A stretch of 64,000 bases of DNA from Rhodococcus sp. 4CII. GTDB lineage: Bacteria; Actinomycetota; Actinomycetes; Mycobacteriales; Mycobacteriaceae. The stretch lies in contig NZ_JACCFE010000002.1 in NCBI RefSeq assembly GCF_014256275.1, positions 3,452,001-3,516,000 of the forward strand, in the 5' to 3' direction. This document shows positions 1 to 7,209 of this stretch, piece by piece. Position 1 is the stretch's first letter. Each line of letters starts with the position of its first letter. The translations under genes and the position numbers were made by a program. The notes under the pieces are model-generated. The model saw only the letters and a list, made by a program, of their open reading frames with translations. It had not been told where the DNA came from and did no database searches.

Positions 1-2
1 CC

Positions 3-785
3 ATGAGCTCCGACATTCCCGGCGTGGACACGACCGTCGACGACGGCGTCCTGCGCGTCACGCTGAACCGTCCCGCCCGTATGAACGCGGTCACCACCGA
101 AACCCTCGACGCCGTCGCCGACAGTTTCGACAAGTACGCGGGCGACGCCGCGGTCCGTGTCGCAATCCTCACCGGTACCGGCCGTGCCTTCTGCACGGGC
201 GCGGACCTGGGTGGTGAGAACATTTCCGGGCCGCCGGACTCCGCGACCATCGATGCGGCGAATCGCACTGCCGCCGCGATTCGCGCGTTCCCTCGACCCG
301 TGATCGGCGCGGTCAACGGTCCGGCCGCCGGTGTCGGCGTCTCCCTGGCGCTGGCCTGCGACCTCACCGTCGCCACCGAATCGAGCTACTTCCTGCTCGC
401 GTTCGCGAAGGTGGGCCTGATGCCGGACGGCGGCGCCACCGCGCTCGTCGCGGCGTCGGTCGGTCGCGCCCGCGCGCTGCGGTTGGCGCTCCTGGCCGAA
501 CGACTCCCCGCACGTGAGGCACTCGCGTCCGGGTTGATCGCCGACGTGTTCCCCGACGACGAGTTCGCCGCATCCGTCACCGCCCTCACCCGCCGACTCG
601 CCGACGGACCGTCGGAGGCGTTCCATCTCACCAAGGACGCCGTCAACGACGCGACCCTCATCGAACTCGACAACGCATTCGACCGTGAACGCACGGGGCA
701 ACTCGAACTCCTCGCCGCCGCGGACTACCGGGAGGGCGTCGCGGCGTTCCTGGAGAAGCGGCCCGCAGTGTTCGGCCGGGGATGA
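3..785 (+). CDS. enoyl-CoA hydratase/isomerase (crotonase family)
   Basis: A 260-residue protein of normal crotonase length. The two segments that form the oxyanion hole are present: AFCTGADL near residue 63 and GPAAGVGVSLALACDL near residue 107. The active-site loop reads VGLMPDGGAT, the PDGG form seen in PaaB-like and isomerase-like members rather than classical EchA with two glutamates, so the substrate cannot be assigned. Its stop codon overlaps the start of the following acyl-CoA synthetase (ATGA), so the two are translationally coupled. Together they would activate an acid to its CoA ester and then hydrate or isomerise it. The start lies 2 nt from the window edge, so its ribosome binding site and any upstream operon partner are not visible. 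Confidence 0.9.
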   Translation: MSSDIPGVDTTVDDGVLRVTLNRPARMNAVTTETLDAVADSFDKYAGDAAVRVAILTGTGRAFCTGADLGGENISGPPDSATIDAANRTAAAIRAFPRPVIGAVNGPAAGVGVSLALACDLTVATESSYFLLAFAKVGLMPDGGATALVAASVGRARALRLALLAERLPAREALASGLIADVFPDDEFAASVTALTRRLADGPSEAFHLTKDAVNDATLIELDNAFDRERTGQLELLAAADYREGVAAFLEKRPAVFGRG

Positions 786-2353
786 GCGCCCCGATGACGG
801 CGGCGTCGCACGCGCAACCGTTCGCGTCCCGGCGTGCACACTGGGCCAATCATGTTGCCCGGCACGCCTTCGCGAAACCCGATGCGGTTGCGCTGCGATT
901 CCGGGGCGCCTCCACCACCTGGCGTGAGCTCGAAGACCGCAGTGCCCGGACCGCCGCGGTCCTCGCCGCCCGCGGTGTCGGCCCCGGCGACCGCGTGGTG
1001 CTGCTGCTGACCAATCGCCCGGAGTTCCTCGAGGTGATGCTGGCCGCCAATCGCCTCGGCGCGATCGCCGTTCCGGTCAACTTCCGGCTCAGTCCCGGCG
1101 AAGTGCGGTTCATCGTCGCCGACAGCGACGCCACCGTGGTGGTCGTCGAGGATTCGCTCGCCGGCCTCGCCGCCGAGGTCGACGGCACGGTGCCCGTCCT
1201 GGTGGTCGGGGACGCCGCCGACGACGTCGCGCTCGACACACTGATGCGGGCCGCCGATCCTGGCCTTCCGATCGCGGACGTGGCGGAAGACTCCCCCGCC
1301 GCCATCATGTACACCTCCGGCACCACCGGACGCCCCAAGGGCGCGGTGCTGTCGCATCTCAATCTGCAGGCACAGGCGCTGACCCTCATCCGCGGGTGGC
1401 GACTGTTCGACACCGAGTCCGAGGTCAACCTCGTCTCGTCGCCGCTGTTCCACATCGCCGCCCTCGGCAGTGTGGGGCCGTTCCTGCTGATCGGCGCCAC
1501 CGTCGTCATCCACCCGACGGGCGCGTTCGACGCGACCGACGTGCTCGACTCGCTCGAGCGGGAACGGGTGACCAGTGTGTTCATGGTGCCCACCCAGTGG
1601 CAGGCCATCCTCGACGGCGTCGGTGCGGGCGGCCGGGACCTCGCGCTGCGGGTACTGGGATGGGGCGCCGCGCCGGCCACCGCCACCCTGCTCGACCGCC
1701 TGTACGCCGCGTTCCCCGACGCCGCGATCGTCGCGTTCTTCGGCCAGACCGAGATGTCGCCCGTGACGTGCATGCTCGACGGCAAGGACGCCGTGCGCAA
1801 GATCGGGTCGGTCGGAAAACCGATCGACACCGTGGCGATGCGTGTGGTCGACGAGGCGATGAACGACGTGGCCCCGGGCGAGATCGGTGAGATCGTCTAC
1901 CGCGGAACGGGACTCATGGAGGGATACTGGCGGAACCCGGAGGCCACCGCCGACGCGTTCGACGGTGGCTGGTTCCACTCCGGCGATCTCGTGCGGGTCG
2001 ACTCCGAAGGCTTCGTGTACGTGGTGGATCGCAAGAAGGACATGATCATCTCGGGTGGGGAGAACATCTACTGCGCCGAGGTGGAGAATGCCCTGGCCGC
2101 CCACCCGGACATCGTCGACGTCGCCGTGATCGGGCGGTCCGATGAACGCTGGGGTGAGGTTCCCGTCGCCGTCGTCGTCCCACGGGCCGGGACGGTTCTC
2201 GACGTAGAGGTGCTCGAGAAGTGGCTCGACGGCCGGGTCGCCCGCTACAAGCGGCCCAAGTTCGTCGAGATTCTGCCGCAACTGCCCCGCAACGCCAGCG
2301 GAAAGGTGGTCAAAGGTGTTCTGCGCGAACAGTTCGGCACCGTGAGCCGCTAG
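782..2353 (+). CDS. acyl-CoA synthetase (AMP-forming, class I adenylate-forming)
   Basis: A 523-residue ANL-superfamily ligase. The phosphate-binding loop YTSGTTGRPKG lies at residues 177-187. WFHSGDL, the hinge segment VDRKKDMIISGGENIY and a C-terminal NASGKVVK with the catalytic lysine follow in order. It converts a carboxylic acid, ATP and CoA to acyl-CoA in the cytoplasm; a medium- or long-chain or aromatic acid are all possible. The ATG overlaps the stop of the upstream crotonase by 4 nt. It converges on phaC with only 15 nt between the two stop codons, too little for a separate terminator. Confidence 0.92.
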   Translation: MSAPMTAASHAQPFASRRAHWANHVARHAFAKPDAVALRFRGASTTWRELEDRSARTAAVLAARGVGPGDRVVLLLTNRPEFLEVMLAANRLGAIAVPVNFRLSPGEVRFIVADSDATVVVVEDSLAGLAAEVDGTVPVLVVGDAADDVALDTLMRAADPGLPIADVAEDSPAAIMYTSGTTGRPKGAVLSHLNLQAQALTLIRGWRLFDTESEVNLVSSPLFHIAALGSVGPFLLIGATVVIHPTGAFDATDVLDSLERERVTSVFMVPTQWQAILDGVGAGGRDLALRVLGWGAAPATATLLDRLYAAFPDAAIVAFFGQTEMSPVTCMLDGKDAVRKIGSVGKPIDTVAMRVVDEAMNDVAPGEIGEIVYRGTGLMEGYWRNPEATADAFDGGWFHSGDLVRVDSEGFVYVVDRKKDMIISGGENIYCAEVENALAAHPDIVDVAVIGRSDERWGEVPVAVVVPRAGTVLDVEVLEKWLDGRVARYKRPKFVEILPQLPRNASGKVVKGVLREQFGTVSR

Positions 2354-2368
2354 AGCATCTCACGTGTC

Positions 2369-4066
2369 CTACGCGGTCGGCGAGGGAAGCAGGTCGCGCA
2401 CGTAGAGACCGGGTGCGTCGCCCAGGACGGTGTGCTCGTCGCTGCCCAGGCGTGTACTCGCGGCGATTCGCTCACCGGCGCGCTCCGATACCCAGTCGGC
2501 CCACGGTTCCCACCAACTCCCGGTCTTCTTCGTCGCCGCGCCGAGCCACGCCTGCGGATCGGGTCCCGGCTCACCGCCTTCCCAGTAGTGAGACTTCGGG
2601 TTGCCGGGCGGGTTGACGAGGCTGGCGATGTGCCCGGAGAAGCTGAGCACGAACTTGCTGTCACCCGACAGCAACTGCGTTGTGCCGTAGCAATTCTTCC
2701 AGTTCGTGAGGTGGTCGGCGATCGCGCCGGACACGAAGGTGGGCAAGGTGATCCGGCCGAGGTCGACGGGCGTTCCCAGTACGGTCATCGCGTCCGGCGT
2801 CGCAAGGGTGTTGTCCTCGAAGATGTCGAGGAACTGGACGTGCAGCGCCCCGGGCAGGTTGGTGCCGTCGGCGTTCCAGGCGAGGATGTCGAAGGCCGGT
2901 GGCTTCCGCCCCATGAGGTAGTTGTTGACCAGGTAGTTGAAGACCAGATCGTTCGGCCGCATCCAGGTGAAGGCGCTGCCCATGTCGCGGGCGGAGATGA
3001 TGCCGTTGCGCCGGGACCGGCCCTTGACCATCTTCAGCAGACCCGGTGCCGAGAACGCCGCGAGTCCCGCCGGTTCCGCGAAGTCGAGCATCGTCACGGC
3101 GTACGACATGCTGTGCACACGGGTGTCCCCGGTCGCGGCGAGGTGATTGAGCAGGGTGGTGGTGATGAGACCGCCGGCGCAGAACCCGATCACGTTGACG
3201 TCGTCGCTGCCGGTGATCTCCCGAACCTCGTCGATCGCGTCCGACACGCGTTGCGCATAGGTGTCGAGGTCCCAATCCCCCTGTTCTGCTCGAGGATTGC
3301 GCCACGCCAGCATGAACGTCCGCAGTCCGCGGGAGACGGCGTGCTCGACGAAGCTGCGTCCGGGGCGCAGGTCGAGGAAGTAGAAGCGGCCGATCGGCGG
3401 CGGCACCACGAGCACCGGCCGCTCGTACACCGTCTCCGTGGTCGGGGTGTACTGCAGCACCTCGGCGACCTCGTCGCGGGCGACGACGGCGCCCGGCGTC
3501 ACGGCGAGATCGACACCGACGGTGGAGGCGTCGGGATCGACCATCTGCGGCATCCCGCCGTTGCGGCGCAGGTCGGACACGTAGTTGCGGGCGCCGCGCA
3601 CCAGGCTCATGCCGCCGGTGTCGAAGGCCTCTTTCACGGCCGCCGGGTTGGTGAGCAAGTAGTTCGTCGGTGCGAGCGCGCTGGTGAGGACGGTCGACGC
3701 GAACGCCGCTTCCTGCGCGTGGCGGTGGTCGACCCGTCGGCCCCACTCCTCGACGACGCCGTCGATCGCGTCGACCGACGCGAGATAGGTTTGCTGCACG
3801 CGGCGGTAGAACGGATTGCCCGTCCACGCCTGGTCGGTGAATCGCCGATCGCCCTCGGCCGACGCCACATCCGAGCTGCCCACCGCGATCTTCGTCAGCT
3901 CGAGCCCGAGGCGGAGAGACTCGCGCAGGACCACCCGGCCCTGCCCGACGGCGCCCGTCAGTGCGCGCACCGCGTCCGTCGCGCCGAACCCGTCGGCGCG
4001 ACCTTCCCCGTCGGGGGTGGCATCGGGTGTCACGAGTGCGATCTTCGTCTCCGCAGTCTTGGTCAA
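2369..4066 (-). CDS. phaC: poly(3-hydroxyalkanoate) synthase
   Basis: PHA synthase that polymerises (R)-3-hydroxyacyl-CoA into storage polyester on granules. The 565-residue product has the lipase-like box GFCAGG with nucleophile Cys296, a candidate catalytic Asp451 (AIADHLTNW) and His479 (FSGHIA), in the order and spacing of class I/II enzymes. I chose the TTG at 4066 because AGAGGAGA stands about 6 nt upstream; the frame stays open upstream but has no better start. Divergent from the MaoC-type hydratase, with the XRE regulator and phasin just beyond, so this is a compact PHA island. The 370-nt divergent region holds several palindromes. Confidence 0.93.
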   Translation of the reverse strand: MTKTAETKIALVTPDATPDGEGRADGFGATDAVRALTGAVGQGRVVLRESLRLGLELTKIAVGSSDVASAEGDRRFTDQAWTGNPFYRRVQQTYLASVDAIDGVVEEWGRRVDHRHAQEAAFASTVLTSALAPTNYLLTNPAAVKEAFDTGGMSLVRGARNYVSDLRRNGGMPQMVDPDASTVGVDLAVTPGAVVARDEVAEVLQYTPTTETVYERPVLVVPPPIGRFYFLDLRPGRSFVEHAVSRGLRTFMLAWRNPRAEQGDWDLDTYAQRVSDAIDEVREITGSDDVNVIGFCAGGLITTTLLNHLAATGDTRVHSMSYAVTMLDFAEPAGLAAFSAPGLLKMVKGRSRRNGIISARDMGSAFTWMRPNDLVFNYLVNNYLMGRKPPAFDILAWNADGTNLPGALHVQFLDIFEDNTLATPDAMTVLGTPVDLGRITLPTFVSGAIADHLTNWKNCYGTTQLLSGDSKFVLSFSGHIASLVNPPGNPKSHYWEGGEPGPDPQAWLGAATKKTGSWWEPWADWVSERAGERIAASTRLGSDEHTVLGDAPGLYVRDLLPSPTA

Positions 4067-4186
4067 CGGTTCTCCTCTGTCAGCACCTGGACCAGACACC
4101 CCCGTCGCGGGGATTCGTCCCTGTGTTGATCGGAGCATAAACACCGAGAATGGTTACTCGCGCGTAATAAATATTTCGATCAAGAT

Positions 4187-4221
4187 CATTTTCGACAGCA
4201 TGGGCGTCCGTGTCGAAAATG
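4187..4221. promoter_or_regulatory. perfect inverted repeat between phaC and the MaoC gene, probable operator
   Basis: CATTTTCGACA at 4187-4197 and TGTCGAAAATG at 4211-4221 are exact reverse complements, separated by 13 nt. The site is AT-rich inside a high-GC genome and lies about 120 nt upstream of the phaC TTG, in the divergent promoter region, where an operator is more likely than a terminator. The protein that binds it is unknown; the XRE regulator at 4944 is the nearest candidate. Confidence 0.55.
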
Positions 4222-4275
4222 GAAACACGAGACGCATTTCTGATCGATATTCATTCAGCAGTAACTTTTTTCGGG

Positions 4276-4296
4276 TTGCGTGCCACTTGCATGCAA
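4276..4296. promoter_or_regulatory. palindrome in the phaC/MaoC divergent region
   Basis: TTGCGTGC (4276-4283) and GCATGCAA (4289-4296) form an inverted repeat with one mismatch around 5 nt. Nested in it is the perfect 10-bp palindrome TTGCATGCAA (4287-4296). It lies about 140 nt upstream of the MaoC-type hydratase start. A role in regulation is inferred from position only. Confidence 0.35.
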
Positions 4297-4436
4297 CACC
4301 GTGACGTTCCGGAAAAGGGTGCGGAATCAATGCGCGCGAAGCACTTCCCCGACCGGTGCAGTGTGCGTTACTGTGCGATTTCCAAGGGTGATGACGGAAG
4401 AAATTCGCCCATCATCTCCATCATCGACGGGGGACC

Positions 4437-4934
4437 ATGAACGCATCCAATTCGACGACAGGTGTCACCACCCACACACCGGCACGCAGTGTCACGATGG
4501 CGGAACTGCCGACGTTGGCCGGTACCCGGCTGGGCTCGTCCGGGACGTTCGTGGTCACGCAGGATCGCATCGACACCTTCGCCGAGGCCACCGACGATCG
4601 CCAGTGGATTCACGTCGACCGCGATCGTGCGCGGACCGGACCGTTCGGCACCACGATCGCGCACGGATACCTCACGCTCTCGCTCGCGGTTCCTCTGCTG
4701 TGGGAGATCTTCGAGGTCTCCGACTGCGACCAGGTCGTCAACTACGGGCTGAACAAGGTGCGGTTTCCGGCACCCGTTCCGGTGGATTCGGCGCTCAGCG
4801 CGGCCGCCGACCTCGTGGCGGTCGAACCGTGCACCGGCGGATATCAGGCCACCATCGCCCTCACCTTCGACGTGGTGGGCGGCAGCCGACCGGTCTGCGT
4901 CGCGGAGATACTGGTCCGATTCCTCACCGGTTAA
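4437..4934 (+). CDS. MaoC-like (R)-specific enoyl-CoA hydratase
   Basis: A 165-residue single hot-dog-fold protein. Hydratase-2 features are visible: ATDDRQWIHVD supplies the Asp/His pair and GPFGTTIAHGYLT forms the following loop. The family hydrates trans-2-enoyl-CoA to (R)-3-hydroxyacyl-CoA, the substrate of PHA synthase, so beside phaC it is a plausible PhaJ-type feeder from beta-oxidation. Mycobacterial homologues of similar sequence also occur away from PHA genes, so the role is inferred from context. The ATG at 4437 follows a short GGGGGA; an internal ATG (MAELPTLAG) is an alternative start. The XRE regulator begins 9 nt downstream. Confidence 0.82.
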   Translation: MNASNSTTGVTTHTPARSVTMAELPTLAGTRLGSSGTFVVTQDRIDTFAEATDDRQWIHVDRDRARTGPFGTTIAHGYLTLSLAVPLLWEIFEVSDCDQVVNYGLNKVRFPAPVPVDSALSAAADLVAVEPCTGGYQATIALTFDVVGGSRPVCVAEILVRFLTG

Positions 4935-4943
4935 CCTGATGGA

Positions 4944-5339
4944 GTGGTCGACGAGGAAGCACGCTATCGCACCCTGGGGGAACTGATCCGGCGACAGCGG
5001 GAGCTGGCCGAGCTCCCGATGCGGCAGTTCGCCGCGATGGTCGGCATCTCCAATCCTTATCTCTCCCAGATCGAGCGCAACCTCCGGGAGCCGAGCGAAC
5101 GCGTCCTCGACGCAATCGCCGAGCATCTGCAGATGTCGACCGACATGCTGCTCGGGCAGCTCCGGAACGAACCTCGAGCCGTGTCCGGGGTCGTCACCGC
5201 GATCGATCGGGACCCCGACCTGACGAACGCACAACGCAAGGCCCTCACGGAAATGTACGAGGCGTTCCGTGAGGTCACCCGCGGCAAACGCAAGCGGGGA
5301 AGGCCGGCAGCGGGCGACGACTCGAACGTCGACGACTGA
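4944..5339 (+). CDS. XRE-family transcriptional regulator of the PHA island
   Basis: A 131-residue protein with a Cro/cI-type helix-turn-helix over residues 11-65 (MRQFAAMVGISNPYLSQIER is the helix 2-helix 3 core). A short helical region and a basic tail (KRKRGRP) follow. It starts with GTG 9 nt after the MaoC gene, so the two are probably cotranscribed. Small XRE proteins sit beside phasin genes in several actinobacteria and are thought to repress them, analogous in role to PhaR. The palindrome just upstream of the phasin at 5654-5682 is the natural candidate site. Effector and granule binding are not visible from sequence. Confidence 0.8.
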   Translation: MVDEEARYRTLGELIRRQRELAELPMRQFAAMVGISNPYLSQIERNLREPSERVLDAIAEHLQMSTDMLLGQLRNEPRAVSGVVTAIDRDPDLTNAQRKALTEMYEAFREVTRGKRKRGRPAAGDDSNVDD

Positions 5340-5359
5340 CCGGCCCTCCGGCATGCGGC

Positions 5360-5629
5360 TTACTTCAGCAGCTCACGGGCCGCCGAGGTCGCCGCGTCGC
5401 TCACCTTCCGCACCAGTGTGGCCTGAGCACCGGTGACGGTGCCGATCCACTCGAAGCTGCTGGCGTCGGCGAGGGTGGTGTGGAAGTCGAGGCTGCTGTC
5501 GAGGGCCTTCTCGTATACGTCGAGTGACAGGTTGCCCGCCTTCTTCGCGGCATCGACGAACTGCGAGCCGACGGACGGTGTCTCCGCCTTTGCGTTGGCG
5601 GACTTGGGATTCGGGGTGGGGGTGGTCAT
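5360..5629 (-). CDS. small phasin-like granule-associated protein
   Basis: An 89-residue protein with a disordered Pro/Thr/Lys N-terminus, then a continuous amphipathic helical region (from about VGSQFVDAAKKAGNLSLDVY to the end). It has no signal peptide or membrane span. Size, helicity and its place beside phaC, the MaoC hydratase and the XRE regulator support a phasin coating PHA granules; sequence alone would only say short helical protein. It is separately transcribed, on the opposite strand to the regulator, and has a strong palindrome 24-53 nt upstream of its ATG. The 20-nt gap to the regulator stop makes the pair convergent. Confidence 0.72.
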   Translation of the reverse strand: MTTPTPNPKSANAKAETPSVGSQFVDAAKKAGNLSLDVYEKALDSSLDFHTTLADASSFEWIGTVTGAQATLVRKVSDAATSAARELLK

Positions 5630-5653
5630 GACGGTCTCCTTCGCGACTGATTC

Positions 5654-5682
5654 GTTAGCAAAATAGCACAGTGATTGCTAAC
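5654..5682. promoter_or_regulatory. operator-like inverted repeat upstream of the phasin gene
   Basis: GTTAGCAA (5654-5661) and TTGCTAAC (5675-5682) are exact inverted repeats with a 13-nt AT-rich spacer, immediately upstream of the phasin ATG at 5629. Position and symmetry suggest that the neighbouring XRE protein binds here. The spacer length equals that of the repeat upstream of phaC, although the arm sequences differ. Confidence 0.6.
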
Positions 5683-5713
5683 AGGCGAGGGTCGGCGACG
5701 GACCGCCCGTCGG

Positions 5714-6661
5714 CTAGCCCACCGGCGAACCGAGGTGGCGGACGAGAAATTCGGTCTCGTCCGCGACCACCCGCTCGAACAGGGCGCCGAAGTAGGGGTC
5801 GAAATGACCGCCCGGGTACAGGTGCACCTCGGCGCCGGGGGTCCTGGCCGCGGCCTTCTGCGCACTGCGGGTGAACGTGACGACGTCGTGATCGGTGATG
5901 GCGAAGAAGACCGGGCAGGCGATCTTCTTCACCGTCGTCGTCGGCCGGTACAGCGCAGCCTGCAACGCCACCCGTCCGGGGGTCTCGTTGCGCCACGTCG
6001 ACCCGGGCGGGTCCATCCCGTGATATCCGGCCTCCGCGTCGGGCGTGGTCATGGCCGCGAACGATCCCGGCGGACCGACCACGGGGAACATGTACGGCGG
6101 ACGACGGCGCAACTGGGCGTACCGGTCTCGCAGGTACGCGACCGCCATGCGGCCCAGTCCGGCCATTCCGAGTCGCGGAAGGTTCGTCAGACCGTCGACG
6201 TACGGCACCTGCGACACGACCGCGGCCACCCGCCGGTCCCGCGCGGCCGCCGTCAGTACCAGCCCGCCGGACAGCGACGTTCCCCAGAGCGCGACCCGGC
6301 CGGAGTCGAGGTCCGGACGGCTCCGGACGTAGGAAATCGCGCTCTGCCAGTCGTCGAGTTGACGGTCGATGTCGAGCAGTTGCCGGGGCTCTCCCCCGCT
6401 GGCGCCGAAGTAGCGGTAGTCGAACACCAGCGCCGCGATTCCCGCGGCGGCGAACCGCTCCGCGAACGCGTCCAGCCGCTGTTCGCGCACCCCGCTCCAG
6501 CCGTGGGCGAGCACCACACATGCTGTCGGCATGGGAGAGTCGGACGTCCGCCGGTACAACCAGGCTGCGAGTCGCTGTCGGCGGGAGGAGAACCAGACGT
6601 CTTCGCGGCGGACGTCGGGACACGACCGATCGGCTTCGACGGGTCTCGGCGAAGGATTCAT
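5714..6661 (-). CDS. alpha/beta hydrolase (dienelactone hydrolase-like/serine hydrolase)
   Basis: A 315-residue alpha/beta hydrolase. The nucleophile elbow is GTSLSGG, preceded by the oxyanion segment LAHGWSGVRE; near the C-terminus are a candidate acid (FFAITDHDVV) and histidine (YPGGHFDPY). No signal peptide is present, so it should be cytoplasmic. The first 60 residues lack clear family features, and an internal start is possible. It follows the SRPBCC/gabD2 genes on the same strand after a 102-nt gap that carries a strong palindrome, so it is probably a separate transcription unit. The substrate is unknown; esters or amides are possible. Confidence 0.85.
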   Translation of the reverse strand: MNPSPRPVEADRSCPDVRREDVWFSSRRQRLAAWLYRRTSDSPMPTACVVLAHGWSGVREQRLDAFAERFAAAGIAALVFDYRYFGASGGEPRQLLDIDRQLDDWQSAISYVRSRPDLDSGRVALWGTSLSGGLVLTAAARDRRVAAVVSQVPYVDGLTNLPRLGMAGLGRMAVAYLRDRYAQLRRRPPYMFPVVGPPGSFAAMTTPDAEAGYHGMDPPGSTWRNETPGRVALQAALYRPTTTVKKIACPVFFAITDHDVVTFTRSAQKAAARTPGAEVHLYPGGHFDPYFGALFERVVADETEFLVRHLGSPVG

Positions 6662-6725
6662 GGGAGGCGCCTCCGAGAGGTGTGGGCACCGTCCAGTCTG
6701 GTGCCCTCGGCTCGGCGGCGGCAGC

Positions 6726-6760
6726 CACCCTAGGGTGACGAATCGTCACCCTAGGGGTGA
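6726..6760. promoter_or_regulatory. 29-nt palindrome built from two CACCCTAGGGTG-type units
   Basis: Positions 6728-6741 and 6743-6756 are perfect 14-nt arms around a single base. The same stretch contains two copies of a shorter palindrome, CACCCTAGGGTG at 6726-6737 and CACCCTAGGGGTGA at 6747-6760. It lies between the SRPBCC stop (6764) and the hydrolase start (6661), both leftward. It could be a terminator for the first unit or a tandem operator for the hydrolase. No T-run follows it, and the repeated sub-palindrome favours protein binding. Confidence 0.6.
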
Positions 6761-6763
6761 AAA

Positions 6764-7207
6764 TCAGCCCTCGAGAGCAACTTTCATGCGCTCGAGGGTC
6801 TGCCGCATTCCATTCTGCATGAGCTGGTCGCGGTTGCTGCCCAGAACCTTCGACTTCTGCACCAGCCGCACCCACCAGACAGGGGTCGCGTAGATCTCCC
6901 GGGTCTCCGTGACGCGGGTGCCGGTTCCGGAGGGTTCGAGGTGATACGTCCACCGCGCCTTCGGCTCGTCCGCCTCGAACGAAAACTTCTGTTCCGGAAT
7001 CACGTCCACGACGGTGCAGTGGGTCTTCCAGCGCACCGGCCCGTGCCGGTTGGCGCCGACGAACCGCGCCCCCACCGTCGCCGGGGTGCCGGACCGCCAC
7101 CGAGCCCCGGTGTTCTCGGGGCTGAAGCGGCCCATGCCTTCCACGTCGGTGACCACATCCCACACCGCCGCGGGCGGAACGTCGATCACGATGCTCGCCC
7201 TGTCCAC
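6764..7207 (-). CDS. SRPBCC-family protein (polyketide cyclase/START-like)
   Basis: A 147-residue helix-grip protein. The START-like beginning (ASIVIDVPPAAVWDVVTDVEGMGRF) is followed by beta-rich segments (GARFVGANRHGPVRWKTHC) and the long C-terminal helix (DQLMQNGMRQTLERMKVALE). The family binds hydrophobic ligands, and many members are annotated as polyketide cyclase/dehydrase without known chemistry. It starts with GTG at 7207, 2 nt beyond the stop of the upstream dehydrogenase gene, so it is translationally coupled to gabD2 and probably handles a related lipid or aldehyde. A palindrome follows 8 nt after its stop. Confidence 0.85.
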   Translation of the reverse strand: MDRASIVIDVPPAAVWDVVTDVEGMGRFSPENTGARWRSGTPATVGARFVGANRHGPVRWKTHCTVVDVIPEQKFSFEADEPKARWTYHLEPSGTGTRVTETREIYATPVWWVRLVQKSKVLGSNRDQLMQNGMRQTLERMKVALEG

Positions 7208-7209
7208 GT

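Noticed and set aside
725..2281. Long antisense frame opposite the acyl-CoA synthetase gene
   Set aside because: Product is His/Arg/Gly-rich without domain motifs; typical shadow of a high-GC gene. The sense frame has all ANL motifs.
2432..4129. 565-codon frame opposite phaC
   Set aside because: No family motifs, biased Arg/Val/Glu composition; the opposite strand has the complete PHA synthase catalytic set.
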